DNA of 64,000 bases from positions 24,083,161 through 24,147,160 of the forward strand of contig NW_004955417.1 of assembly GCF_000276665.1 (NCBI RefSeq), in the 5' to 3' direction. This DNA comes from Chinchilla lanigera (lineage: Eukaryota > Chordata > Mammalia > Rodentia > Chinchillidae). A program made the position numbers and the translations under genes. A model generated the notes under the pieces. The model saw only the letters and a list, made by a program, of their open reading frames with translations. It did no database searches and was not told where the DNA came from. Positions 20,601-32,730 of the stretch are shown one piece after another. How positions within the stretch are numbered: position 1 is the first letter of the stretch; the number at the start of each line of letters is the position of its first letter.

Positions 20601-22270
20601 CTAGCACTAGTAATTGTGTGTATCTTCATTATAGCCATTCTGTTGGATGTGAGTTTATGTCTTCTTGTGTTTTTAATTTGCATTTATCTAAACACTAAAG
20701 ATATCACACATTTTAAAAAATAAATTTGTTTCCATCTGCATAATTTCAAATTGTTTGTTCTTCATAATTGAACTGTTTTCTCACCATTGAATTTTTAGTA
20801 TTTATATTTTATAGATACAAGTCTTTTCTCATACTGTGATTTTTATCGGATATGTGATTTGAAAATATTTTTCTTAGTTTTTGGCTTGAGTTTTTTTTAC
20901 TTTTAACCAAGTCTTTCAGAGAGCAGAAGTTCTTAATCTGGTTGAAAAGATAATAATTATTTCTTGCATACGTCATGCTTTTGATACCTTGCCTAAGAAA
21001 TGTTTGCCTAACAATGGTACCAAAGATTCTCTCCTATGTTTTCTTCTTCTAGAAGTCATAAAGTTTTAAGCTTTGTATTTATGCCCATGAGTTATTTCCA
21101 TTACCTTGTGTTTGTATATAATGTGAGGTATAGATTAAAGTTATTTATTTACTTTCATATGTATTACCAATTGTCCCAGCATCATTTGTTAAAAATATCA
21201 TCATTCTCAACTGCTTCACCTTTGTCAGAAATCAACTCACCATACATGTATGAACCTATTTCTGGAATCTGTGTCATGTACTAGTGATATATGTGTCCCT
21301 TTGCCACAAATATTATATTCTCTTCTCACTTTATACCAGTGATTTTCAACTCAAATCATTTTAGTTCCTTCCCCACTCCTAAGAGGGAACATTTGATCAA
21401 GTCTGAAAATTTTTTCATTGTTGCTCCAAAAGAGGTACTGCTGAGATATTATGAGAGGCCAGAGACGCTGTTAAACATCTTTCTGTGTGTATGTTAATCA
21501 ATGAGAAAGAATTGTATAGTTTCAATTGTTTATAGTGCCACTGTTGAGAAACTTTGCTTTTGAATTTATAACACACATCTTCAGTAATCTCATTCATTCA
21601 AGTAGCATTTTGTTATTTCTCCTATGTCATATAGTGTAAGGATCTTACATATGCCTGCTTTTATACCATATTGTAATTTCACTTCTACATATGATATAAA
21701 CATCACAATACATCATTACTGTTATTTTAAACAGTTTGTTATTTTAAAAAGATACTTTAAGAAAAGTTGTCATACTTACTGATTCCAGGGCCCTTTTTTC
21801 TTTGTATAGATTCAAATATCCATTTGGTTTCATTTTCCTTTATTTGAGGTATAAATCTGTGACTGATAATTTTTCAGTTTATAAAAATTTTTAAAATTCT
21901 CTATTTTGCCTTCATTTTTGAAAGGCATTCTGGTGGGATAACATTTAGACTGGCAGATTATTTTTTTCTTATAGTTCCCTAAAAATATTTCTCTATTGCT
22001 TTCTAACTCACATTATTTCTGATGTCAAATCTGCTGTCATCCTTAACTTCGTTCTTCTGTACATGCATTTTCCCTAGCTTTTTGTAATATTATTCTTTTT
22101 ATCATTATTTCCAATAAGTTTATCATAACACTCTTAGTGTCATTTTCTTTATGTTCCTTGTATCTGAGGTTGTTTAAGTATCTTGAATGTGTGAATTTAT
22201 ACTTTTCAACAAATTTGGGAAATATTTATCCATTACTTATTTTTTAATTAATTAAGTTTATTGGTGCATT
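20601..22270 (-). mobile_element. LINE-1 ORF2 3' half, antisense
   Basis: The plus strand carries reverse complements of L1 ORF2 coding landmarks: 'tatagccattctgttggatg' (20632), 'taatttgcatttatctaaac' (20674), 'tcccagcatcatttgttaaa' (21175) and 'gtcagaaatcaactcaccat' (21225). It is AT-rich and more diverged than the sense element next to it, so it is probably an older copy. All plus-strand frames here (for example 21036-21284) are antisense noise. The right boundary is approximate. Confidence 0.8.
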
Positions 22271-23895
22271 TCAGGTATGCATAATGATAACAATCACCAT
22301 AGGGAATTTGTACCTGTACATGATATATCTTGATTCTTAACTAATGTATTAATAGACTTATTCTTCACTCATAAAAAAGAATATAGTTTTGGCTTTGAAG
22401 TCCTGACATAAATAAAAATGCAAATAACTGAAAATTATCCACTGAAATAGACAGAAAGCAGCTCATGGTGAACCATCAACAATTACTACGTGCTTTGAGC
22501 CGTGTAGTGGGGCCACCAGTCAAGCAAGGACTGAAGACACACGCTTAGTTTCCAAATATTGTTTGGTGAACACATATGAGCACTTAACTATCTCTTTATC
22601 TTGCTTTTCTTCTCTTCTCTCTAACCTTTAATTATGAGAAAAATAAGCAATAGCACTTTCATACTATTCTTTCTAGTTTATAAGATAGTGTATTTTTAAG
22701 CATTTTAACCTGTGTATTTTTGACCTTTTAAAAATAAAATGGCCCCAGACAGCTTAACTTAATGTCATTTCTATATTTAGTCTACTAACTGCTGTAGACT
22801 AAGCTTCATGCAGAAACTTTTACTGCCAACTTCTATGACTGCATCCCTAACAAGCATACTAAATATCCCTGGCTAAAGCTTCTACAAAGTGTCATTTTTT
22901 CTGTGACTTCCTTCATACCATCCTCTCTATATGTCTTGTAGAATTTCTTTTTTCCTTGATTACTTCTAGTTTTTTGTTATATAAGTATTTTGGGGCATAA
23001 TTTAGTGTAGTTACTGGAATTTCTTTTTCCTGGTACCACCTAGAATTGAAATAAGACAGTGCTAGGTTACTCAGAAGATGCCCATATGCTAGGCCTCTGC
23101 CTCTCAGATGTCTTTACAGCCTCCCCGTGGTGGGGTCTCTGGTTACTTTATATTTGACTGAAAAGTTTTCACACAATTCAATCACTCTGTGTTAAATCTT
23201 TAAGCCTTTTTCTCTGTGTTTAATTTTGGTTAATTTATACATATCTGTGTTGAATCTTTAAGCCTTTTTCTCTGTGTTTCATTTTGGTTAATTTATATAT
23301 ATATATTAATTTTTATATATACATTTATATTTTATTCTGAAATACCTGCTTTTACTCTTCTCCAGCACATTTTCACACTTTAGTTTCCCCTTGTAGAGTT
23401 TGTATATGCATATGAACAAAAACCAAAGCTATTCAAACATCATCTATATCACACACATAGTGTATCTACTTCACGTGTCCGATCTTTCCTTCAGACTGTT
23501 AAGTGTATGGATGCACTTACAATAACTGGATTAAAGTTTCAGGACTGAGTTGATCCCTCACTTTTCTACCTCTCATGTGGACTTCCTCTGGGCCTTTTGG
23601 AGATGTTTTGTGGAAGTGCAGGGGGCACTGGCATAGCAACCGTGGATGTGCAGTTAACTTCTGCTCCCCACACTGTATTTCTCTGTGGATATTCTGGGAC
23701 AATCGTGTAACCTTGCTGTGACCACTTTCCCCAGCTATGAAATAAGGCAGTCAGACTGGATTTCTGATTTTCAGCCGTGTTCTCGGTAGCCTTGAGTTTG
23801 CATGAAGGTATCTTGAGTACAGTTGTGAACTCTGCCCTCTTTTCACAAGAACCCTAGTTTTAAGAAGGTGTTCAGTGACTTAGAGTACTAAAAGA
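22271..23895. other. AT-rich unassigned sequence
   Basis: No gene is recognised. It includes a 58-bp tandem duplication starting at 23186 and an AT-rich run at 23290-23335. The minus frame at 23517-23702 has no domain. Confidence 0.4.
23186..23299. repeat. 58-bp tandem duplication
   Basis: The unit beginning 'tctgtgtt' and containing 'aatctttaagcctttttctc' occurs at 23186-23243 and again from 23244, with only a few mismatches. It is a two-copy tandem repeat. Confidence 0.9.
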
Positions 23896-24090
23896 CAGTT
23901 GGTGTGTGCCTGTAATTCCAGCACTCTGGGAAGCTGAGGCAAGAGGACTGGAAGTTCAAGCCCATTTTGGAGAGTTTAACAAGACCATGTCTCAAAATTT
24001 AAAACAAAATTCTTTTTAAAAAGGGCTGGGGATGTAGTTCAGTGTGAGGGCCTCTTCAATCTACAGCACTGCAAAAGGAACAAGCAAGCA
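23896..24090 (+). repeat. B1-ID composite SINE
   Basis: A diverged B1 ('tgcctgtaattccagcactc', ending 'gaccatgtctcaaaatttaa') is followed by an A-rich linker and an ID half ('aagggctggggatgtagttc'). This B1-then-ID order fits the dimeric B1-dID class described in several non-murid rodents. Confidence 0.75.
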
Positions 24091-24133
24091 AACAAACAAA
24101 CACCAAATCAACTTCAAAGTTAAACATCCTTAA

Positions 24134-24305
24134 GCTTAGCATGATGCTGTCAACCTGTGTTCCTAGCTACTTGGGGAAATGAATTGAAGGGCTGCAAATC
24201 TGAAGCCAGCCTGGGCAACTTAGTGAAATCGTGTCTCAGAATAAAATAAAAATAGCTGGAAATATAGCTCAGTGGTAGAGCAGTTGCCTAACATGCATAC
24301 ATCAT
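24134..24305 (+). repeat. B1-ID composite SINE, second copy
   Basis: B1 half: 'ctgtgttcctagctacttgg', 'gccagcctgggcaacttagt'; ID half: 'agctggaaatatagctcagt', 'ggtagagcagttgcctaaca'. It follows the first composite by about 45 bp in the same orientation. Confidence 0.75.
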
Positions 24306-26120
24306 TTTTTAAAAAGCTAAGTGTTCTCTGGTTGAACAAGCACAACTACATGAAGTGAATTGGTTCCAGGATCAGAGTATCTGTTTTGAATTCTTGACCT
24401 ACCACTCGTTGATCTATCAGGCACATTGCTCTATCTGGGCTTCGGCTTTCTCAGCTGAAGAACACACATTATGAAATTACAATGAGCACAAAAGAGATCA
24501 TGAGCTACACTGATGTTCATGCTCCACCTTGACCCTCTCAGGTCCTTTTCAGTATTTCTGTGCATTCTTCCCTTGGCTTCTTCGTGCTTTCAAAGAACAG
24601 TGCTTCAACGTCTTTCTAGATGACTAGCCCAGATTGCTAGAGTTCCTTTTCCTGGGAACTCAGAGCCAGAAGTGCCCAGAAATTCATATCCCTGAAGAAC
24701 AGCAGGACGTACACAATGGTTGAGCTCTAGTACTACTGAAATCCTGGCCTGAAGCCTGGAGCTCTGCAGGTGGGCCCTTGCCTAAAACTGCTTACCCTTT
24801 ATCCTTTGCTATTCCACTTCACCCATTCCCTTACCGGTTTGCCCTGGGATCACTACCTTAACTCATTTGCACTAATTCCTCATCTCTGAGGCTTTCTTTA
24901 GGGAGCCTAACATGGGATATGAAAACTGCAGCATGCCTGGAACATTGCACAAAATCATACATCAGGTACTATTATTACCACTGTTGTGATTGTTGTTAAT
25001 TTTCCTCTCTTCTTTTGCAAAAATGAGAAATTGTGTCATTTTGCAGTTTTATCTTTAAGTGAGGCACAGCCTTATGGCAGATTTAACTAGCTGAATACTA
25101 CATTTGATTAGTCTTACAAGAATGGTGAGTGTTCATGCTGATTACATCATTCGACTCTCTGGTCTTTAGTTTTTGAAATTACTAATCTAGGTTACATCCA
25201 TCATGGTCTTAGCAGAAGGAAAGCAAAACTAAAGAACAATCTTGACAACCTGGAGTGCTCAAGGGAGGAACAAAATGCAAATTAAAATTCTGAATACTGA
25301 AAACCAGTACCAAAGATACAGGATGGAAAGTGTCAGGGGGGAGCCAGGAAAATCCATGGGGAGCAGAGACCCTCTATCAAAACAAAATGGATGCGAGCCC
25401 AACCCGGGGACGTCTGGGAACTTTCTCAGTGCTCCAACTGCAAAGAGATTATGCTTGGCATCAGTTTAAATGTAAAGCCATGTCAAATTTGGTCTTTACA
25501 ACTTAGAAGAAATATAACAAAGTAGAAAATGGTTCAGAAAAGAGCAGAGAGATGATCAAATTATTGGCAAACAGAACCTCTGGGGAAATGTTCAGTGAGT
25601 TTGCATTGTTTACTTGGAGAAAGAAAGTCCAAAGGTCTGCCTAATACTTTCCTTCAAGAATTTAAAATTGAAAACCTGACAAGATATTCTGTTTCCCAAG
25701 AAAACAACACTGGACTCCTCTCCAACTCCTCCCTCTGCCCCTGCTAAAGGATTTAAGATTTAGGACCGGAATAAGAAGCTGAGATTGGAAATAGCAAGAA
25801 TTTCTTGATTTAGGAGTAATTACCGTCTGAAAAAGCCTACCACTAGTAATGGAATTTCTGTTCCTAGGGTTTTATAAAGCACAAGCACAACGCCATTCTT
25901 TATCAGAAGTAGATTTTGTTAAATGGTGGCTGGAAATCTATGAAAGGTCACATAATTAATGTGAATAGATTTGACTTCAGTTGTTGCCTGCTGCAGCTGC
26001 CGTTCAGGGCAGCCTTTGCCAGGCTGTAGGCTGTGATAGACTCTCCTTATCCCTGGTGGGCTGGGGAGAGTGGGAAGGGATTCCACAGGGCCACTCTGGA
26101 GTATAATTTTCACTTGCTGA
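24306..26120. other. Unassigned sequence
   Basis: No gene, repeat family or splice pair is recognised. Frames of up to 75 codons (25242-25469) show no domain. Confidence 0.4.
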
Positions 26121-26124
26121 CCGT

Positions 26125-26485
26125 ATCAGCTAGTTTTCATTTCTTAAGAAAACACACCAAAACCCAGTGGCACAAAATGATTCTTCATGTAGGCTCAGGT
26201 GCTGGTCTGGCTGTGCTTTGTGAGTGTTTGCTGTTGAACCTGGGTAAATGGGCAGTATCCACCCCAGGGAAAGCATAACAATGAGGCAGACGCAAAAGTC
26301 AAGGTCTGCTGCACAAGCCCATTCCAGTCCCTTGTCTACTTCAGCTTTATTGACTTCTCATTGGCCAAACTCAAGGTCCAGGGAAAGGAAAGTACATTCT
26401 GTCCTTCATGGGAACCACCATGAAGGTACATGTCAAAGGGTGTAGGCACACACAGGGGTGAAGGTTTCAGGTCAATAATAACATC
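26125..26485 (-). mobile_element. Possible ancient LTR or MER element, antisense
   Basis: The plus strand begins 'cgtatcagctagttttcatt', 'aacacaccaaaacccagtgg' and ends with 'gggtgtaggcacacacagg' and 'ataacatctaccac'. This order resembles antisense mammalian LTR/MER repeats, but I cannot fix the family. Confidence 0.35.
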
Positions 26486-26769
26486 TACCACTTTGTGTAG
26501 AAAGAAGAAAAAAATGGTCAGTTCATAAACTCAGATGGCTTGGTGTGAAGGTGCTGCTTGTTACAAGGGTGGCCCACACTTCTGGTATGTTCTCGTTTCC
26601 ATGGCTGGCTTGACTTTGACTCCCCTTACTGGCCAACTGGACCCTTGATATTGCTTTAGAAAAGAGTTGACCAGAGGCCAGGCCATAAGTCACAGCTTAC
26701 TCTAGGCCAGTGTGGCATCTCTACGTTTCCCCTTTCTTCATCTTCTCCCAAAGCAAAAGGGCACCCAAT

Positions 26770-27430
26770 TCCCATCATTGCAAGCAGAAAATAATGATTT
26801 CACCACCTATCCAGTCACCCAGTTTAGAGACCTCAGCTTCAGCCTTGATTCCTTCATTGTCCTCATCTTACCTATTTTGTTCCAGTCTCTTCTATGTATA
26901 TGCACAGCAGCTTTCTCCACTTCCTCTGCTACCTTTTCCAGTGAGGTCATCTTGTCTTTTATTTGGGTTTCTACTGTGATCCTAACCAGTTGGGCTGTGC
27001 TGTCCCTCACCTCCTGGCCTTCTACAATACTGTAGCCAGTTTCCTTTGGAAAAGGCAAATTAGACCACATTAGAATGCACTTCAACAGAAGTCAAAGGAT
27101 ATGTACTATAAATAGACAGATAGTTTACATGTGTATCTGAAATCCTTGTTATAGCATCTAAAGACCTCTAAAATATTGCTTCCTCATGTCAGCACACACT
27201 GACAACCCCTTCTCTAAACATGCCATTCACTTAAAAAAAACTTACTGTATTTGCTCCTACCGTGTCCTATCTTGGGAATGCCCTCTGCACTTTCTCTCTC
27301 AGGCCAAAATTTCTATTCATTTTCATCAAACATCATTACTATTTCAGGACTAATCTTTCCTCTGTCTTCCCATAGTGCTTTGTTCACATCTCTATCATAA
27401 CACAGGCTTTATGTGAACATATATGCATAG
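26770..27430 (+). mobile_element. L2 LINE relic, unusually long
   Basis: Sense-strand L2 landmarks appear in order: 'cagcttcagccttgattcct' (26838), 'gttccagtctcttctatgta' region, 'actgtagccagtttcctttg' (27030), 'aacatgccattcacttaa' (27214), 'tatcttgggaatgccctctg' (27269), and 'catagtgctttgttcacatc' (27373). It is heavily mutated. The overlapping frames at 26710-27085 belong to this relic and are not a gene. Confidence 0.65.
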
Positions 27431-27716
27431 TCTGTTCATACAAACCCCAGGAAGAAGGACTAGCCCAGCAACCTCTTCAGGCATCATTTAGCCTAGAAGT
27501 TGTTCTTTCCTTCCTGAGATCGAGAGCACCCTATGGACCCCCTTTACCATTATATTTCATTATAAAAAAGGATCTTAGGCTGCCACAGACAGTAGTGCAG
27601 AAGAGATGGTAGAGGAGAGAAAGCACCCTGTGGCCCAGGGCTGCACGCATCTGTGCAACAGTAAATCAAGACCAGTAAGAGCTGGGGTTACAGTGGAATA
27701 GCTAACAAAGACTTAA

Positions 27717-27812
27717 GGGACTGGGGATATACCTCAGAGGCACAGTGCCTGCCTGGTAAGCATGAGGTCATGAGTTTGATTCCTGTTACCAATAAAAGCC
27801 CACCCCAAACCC
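27717..27812 (+). repeat. ID SINE with 11-bp target-site duplication
   Basis: ID element 'gggactggggatatacctca' to 'gattcctgttaccaataaaa', flanked by caaagacttaa at 27706-27716 and 27813-27823. It has more mutations than the copy 90 bp downstream, so it is probably older. Confidence 0.85.
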
Positions 27813-27901
27813 CAAAGACTTAAAACTTGAACCTCGAGAAAAAGAGAGTGATGACTGTCTGTAATAGTATGTCAACCTTGCTGTAGAGAAGTAAGCAAAT
27901 A

Positions 27902-27988
27902 GGGGCTGGGGATTTAGCTCAGTGGCATAGCGCCTGCCTGGCAAGCACAAGGTTGTGAGTTCAATTCCTGGTACCGGAAAAAAAAAAC
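27902..27988 (+). repeat. ID SINE with perfect 17-bp target-site duplication
   Basis: ID element 'ggggctggggatttagctca' to 'ttcctggtaccgg' plus an A tail. The repeat agagaagtaagcaaata flanks it at 27885-27901 and 27989-28005 exactly. It is in the same orientation as the neighbouring ID copy at 27717-27812. Confidence 0.95.
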
Positions 27989-28005
27989 AGAGAAGTAAGC
28001 AAATA

Positions 28006-30300
28006 GCCTCATAAGGGACAAATTTGGGACATAAAAGGGACTGAGCAGGCAGACACAGAAGCAGGAGATGAGCTAAGAAGGATTCGAGTCCACAGTGCTG
28101 ATATTGTTGCAGGTAACACTGTTAGCAAGACGATTCACAACACAGTTACTTTTTAGTTAGATCTACGTATTCGTTACGGCTTACTTATTAAACTTAATTC
28201 TGTTTCTACATGTGTAATGAATATTCACAGGTTTATTTATTTGTGTCTATTTAACATATTATATTCAATCTATTATAAGGTGTGGGTTCAATAGGCTAGT
28301 TAATTCTTTTCATTGTTGTTATTAAGTCCCAGGTAGAAAACTCTGTTGCATTTTGTCAAAGTTGGAATGAACTCAGTTCTAAATTACAGTAATAATCGGG
28401 TGCTCTGAGCACACAGGACAGATGCAGCATTGAAGAATGTGGTGAATGAACGTGCTTGGGCTGGGCCACCTACACTAACGGTTCATAGTGACATAGTATC
28501 TTCTAGTCCTTCCTACTTCTACTCAGTTATGAGAGTGTTGTATTGTATAACTGTGAAACTTAGCACCAGTTCAAGCACACTCCAGGTGACCAATCAGCAT
28601 CACTCATCTAAACTGCATCATCACCGGAAGGATGCCCACCGGTGTGCCTCAGGCTGGACGGAAATGAGGGTGCTCCAAGGTGGGTGTGCTGGGCGCTCCT
28701 TGGGCAGGAACCTCGGTGTTTTCCTGTGCTGCTGCACTTGTAGATGGAACTCAGGATGAGGATGGTCCCTGTGGTAGAGCCTGGATTCCTTTCTCACAGC
28801 ACCCCTGAGCACATTTCTAGTCTGTTCAGCTTCCAGAAGGACGAATAATGAAAAGGAAGTGGTATGTGTCCGAGTCACCGGTGTCCATACACATAGAGTC
28901 AAATAAGGTGAAACAGCCTGGAATTTTTATTCCGGCTTTAGATTTTTTTTCCCCCTTCTCATTCTGTAGTTAATCCACCTGGCTTGGTGAAATTAAGTGT
29001 CACAATCACAGAAATAAATCCAAGCATTTCTACCCAGAATCAATTTTTTTCCGTATCATAAAGCATACCTTTCTTTCATAATAGGTAGCATTAACACATG
29101 ATTTATTTTTAGCTTTATGCAGTGAAGAGTCTCAGAGTCACTATCCTGTTATAGTTGAAGGCAAAGGAGTGTAAAAAGGCATCAGCCTTGCATGGAACTA
29201 GCTGCAGAATCCACTCCATCCATTATTCCAGCTCAAGCAAGGCTGCTCAGTGACTCGGCGACTGTAAGAAAAGAACCATTGATAGCAACCCCTTTCATTC
29301 CAGTGACGCTTTAGATGGCCGTAATAATAACATACGATCATTCAAGCCAACGCAGAACAAAACATCTGTGTAGAAGATAACATCAGATCGTATCAGTGTG
29401 AAAATTTGGTCTCATATCATTGTTCAGATCCAAACCTCTTTCAATCCACTTGCTTTAAAGATGTTAATGCCATTTTTTTGTGGGTGGAAGGTCAGAGTGG
29501 AGGTTTCCCTTTGTGTTTTGGAGGCTAGACTGGATATCAAGTACGTGGGCCACAGTGCTGGCTGTTTTGAAAGGGCTGTCTGTACTAACCCAAGAAAGAC
29601 ATTGTTCTCAGTATTTTTTAAAAGATGGAAAGAAAATTAAAAACAAATACTACTATTTTTAACAATTCTTACATTTCCTAAGACACCCAGATTTTGAGTG
29701 CATGATTCAATTTAATAATCACTGAAGGGGACCTGTTATGCATAAAAATACTGTGATAGACACTCATGGTAATAAAAAGACAGTGTTACCATATAGAAGA
29801 AGGCAATCGTGTATAGAAATGCTATAAAATATGGCAAAATGTTGGGGGGAGAGATGAAAAATGGTTTGCTACAGGTGTGCAAAGTGACAGAATGTTCACA
29901 TGGAGGGAGAGAGGACCTACACACTCACCAGCCACCTGCAGTTTGTTATCTGTATTTGCCATAAATAAATGAATGAATGAACAATGTGTTCTAACAGAGT
30001 AACTACGAAGCACTGGCATCACTTTTGACCTATAGGAATCAGGAGGACAGTACTGCCCGGGCAAAAGGCATAGGCAATGGCATTGCAGGAAAAAAAAATT
30101 CACTGCAATACTAGAGAAAATATATGTAGTTTTGTCAGATGTGAGGAGATGTCCATAGAGTAGGGGCCAATAAAGTAGAGTGAAGTCCTGCCTTCTAAGA
30201 CTATACAGTTAAGGTGAGAAATCTACTTAATTCAGGGATAGCAATCAAAATTAGGCTATAGAATGGCTTGGCTAGGCCTTCAGGAAGATGCATGCAGTCT
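28006..30300. other. Mostly repeat-free unassigned sequence
   Basis: No recognised gene or repeat. Bases 28900-29150 are AT-rich and lack repeats, so they could include a conserved non-coding element. Frames of 90-110 codons at 28430-28902 overlap on both strands and have no domain. Confidence 0.35.
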
Positions 30301-30465
30301 CGTGGTGAAGGTCTTAGCTTCAAGCCAGAGAGTCCAGTATTTGCTCCTCCCGTTACAGTGGAATGACCCTGGGCTTGCTATTTAATTGCTCCAGGCCTCA
30401 GATTCTTCATCAGTAAAATGAAGGTAATAAGCCCACATGAATATGTAAATCAATAAAAATAAACC
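30300..30465 (+). repeat. MIR SINE, sense
   Basis: Contains 'gaatgaccctgggcttgcta', 'tccaggcctcagattcttca' and 'tcagtaaaatgaaggtaata', the core and 3' landmarks of MIR. Confidence 0.75.
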
Positions 30466-30638
30466 CCAACTTCAGGATACTGGTTACCTCAAAGGCAGAG
30501 GAGGTACGAGAGGAGGCTATAAAGAGTACTAAGGAAATTCGGCTATTGTTGGGACAAATATGGCAAAGGTAGGCATCATGCATTCAGCATTGGGAGAACA
30601 TTTATATTATCTTCAACTTTTCTAAGTTAACTCTTTCA

Positions 30639-30802
30639 GCCAGATGTGGTGGCTCACTCCTGTAATTCCAGCACTCAGGAGGTTGAGACATGAGGATCAT
30701 TGCGAGTTCGAGGCCTGCCTGGGCTACAAAGTGAGCTCAAGGCCAGTCTGAACTGCATAGCGAGACCCTGTCTCAAAAAAGACCCCCCCCAAAAAAAGAA
30801 AA
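30639..30802 (+). repeat. B1 SINE with duplication and target-site duplication
   Basis: A full B1 ('cagccagatgtggtggctca' to 'gcgagaccctgtctcaaaa') with the internal duplication 'ctacaaagtgagctcaagg'. The flanks aagttaactctttca (30624-30638) and aagttgactctttca (30803-30817) match at 14 of 15. The tail contains a C8 run. Confidence 0.95.
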
Positions 30803-30817
30803 AAGTTGACTCTTTCA

Positions 30818-31555
30818 CAAATTAAAAAATACTCTCAACTTTGCAATCCTGTTTCTGGACACAGTATTTGTGAAATGTGTGAGACAAGCCCAGGGAAAAA
30901 GAAGGTTTTTATAATTAAAAGTTACTTCATAGTTGCTACTACCAGTGTTACAAAGAGGGCACTGCAATAGAAAATATAGAGTATAAGAGGGGGTAGAATG
31001 AAATTGTAGGACTTCCCCTTACAGCCAAGGGGTAGCAGGGATCGAATTTGCCTTTCTACCTGTAGTAATGCAAAAAGTGGACACAGACTATGAAACGACA
31101 TTTTTCAAGTGAGAGGACATCGGACAGTGAATGGAGCTGTCCCCGGAGAGAGGGGGAAACAATGAAGTGAGCCCTCTGGTTGCCCCAGCAACCTGAGAGA
31201 GTCTCCAGATGTGTGAGCAGGAAAGGCAACTCGGGTGGGGCCTCAAGGTCGCCCTTAGTTACAGCGACCAAGGTAGGAGAGCTGTGAGGGCCAGGCGCCC
31301 AAACACTAGACTTTGTTGGGGAGAGCAGCAGTGAAGAGAGAGCTGCAGACAGGTCCTGAGCAGCTGTAGAGGACACCCTGTGAGTGTCCAGCTGAGGGAG
31401 GAGTGGTACATGCGTGTGAAGAAACTACCAGGAAATAGCCTCGGGCAACTCAACGCAGAGAACTGGAGGAAGCAGCCCTTAAAATCATGTAAGGCTCAGA
31501 GCAGCAAGAGTAGAATATGCCGTCATTCGTGGGACTGCAGATAGAACACACAGAA
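30818..31555. other. Unassigned sequence
   Basis: No repeat or gene is recognised. A 106-codon minus frame (31056-31376) and a 64-codon one overlap here without a domain. Confidence 0.4.
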
Positions 31556-31559
31556 TGCA

Positions 31560-32730
31560 TTTATATCAATAGAGGAAAATTACTCACAGACTAAGAGCTT
31601 CGCAGGCCCTAACTAACAAGACTTTATAGCAACACCAAAAAGAATCAAACCATTTCCCAATCTCCAAGTATCTATACTCCAGAACAAGTCTCAAAAATTT
31701 TTGCAGGAATATAAAAATACAGCATTCACCAAAGCAAAACTCCCAGTATTTAGGAATTGATCTAATGAGAAATGTATAGTACCTGTACACTAGAAGCTAC
31801 AAAACATTGCTGAAATTAAGAAACATGAGAAAACAGACATTCTGTGTCCATAGATCTGAAGTCTCCACATTTGTAATATACCATTTTCTCCCAGATGATG
31901 TGTACATTTAGTGCAATACTGTTCCAAAGGCATAAAATTTGAATGGAAGTATAATAGACTGGTGGTAGCCAAAATCATTTTCAAAATGAAGAAAAAAATT
32001 TACACTATCTGATTTCAAAACTTATCATGAGTAACCCAGACTTATTGATCTCAGTGTAGACTGATAGGTCAACGGTACAATGGCACAGAATAGAAAGTTC
32101 AGAAACAAAAGGAAAACACACAGAGATCGTCCATTGCTTTTCAATAAAGGAGAGAGTTTCATAAATAGTGCCAAATACTTTGCATATGTAAAAAGGGATT
32201 GTGAATCAGCTATACACAAAAATTGAAAATGGATCCTAGAGTTAAATGTGAAATCTATAATTATACAACTTCTGAAAAAATGGGACAAAATCTTTATCAG
32301 CTCAGGCAAAAATGCCTTAAATATGATGCCAAAAGAATGTTCTACAAGAAAAAAATGCACTTTATCATTATTATGAACTTCTCTTCCAAAGACACCACAA
32401 AGAGAATGAAAAGTCACGTCATAGCCCAGGGGAAAATATGTACACATCGTATGTCTGGCAAAGGACTTGTACCAGGCTGTATGAAAAACCCCTGAAACTC
32501 AGCAATAATAATGTATTCATTATCTGATATATTACTGCTCTTGTTAGTATGTTCAATAAACAGATTGAAATTCATCCAAAGAGATAAGCAGATAATATTC
32601 CAAAGAATAGATACTGTTCCAAAGAACACACGTATGGCAAATAAGCACAAGAAAAATATCCTGCAAATGGATGAGATTACAAAGGGAAAATGGAAATGTG
32701 TGGAACAATTTTTCCCATTTTTCTTTCTTT
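31560..32730 (+). mobile_element. Old LINE-1 ORF2 C-terminal fragment, sense
   Basis: Diverged L1 sequence: 'gcaacaccaaaaagaatcaa' and 'tttaggaattgatctaatga' (31630-31765), 'gacttattgatctcagtgt' (32040), 'ttttcaataaaggagagagt' (32139), 'aattgaaaatggatcctaga' (32221), 'gacaaaatctttatcagctc' (32284) and 'ggcaaaggacttgtaccagg' (32457). The order follows ORF2 from the thumb region to the C-terminus. All frames are broken. Confidence 0.75.

Noticed and set aside
15570..22270. Twin-priming 5' inversion of one LINE-1
   Set aside because: The segment order and lack of an outer polyA end do not fit; the antisense half also looks more diverged.
32025..32447. 140-codon minus-strand frame
   Set aside because: It is antisense to a decayed L1 ORF2 fragment.
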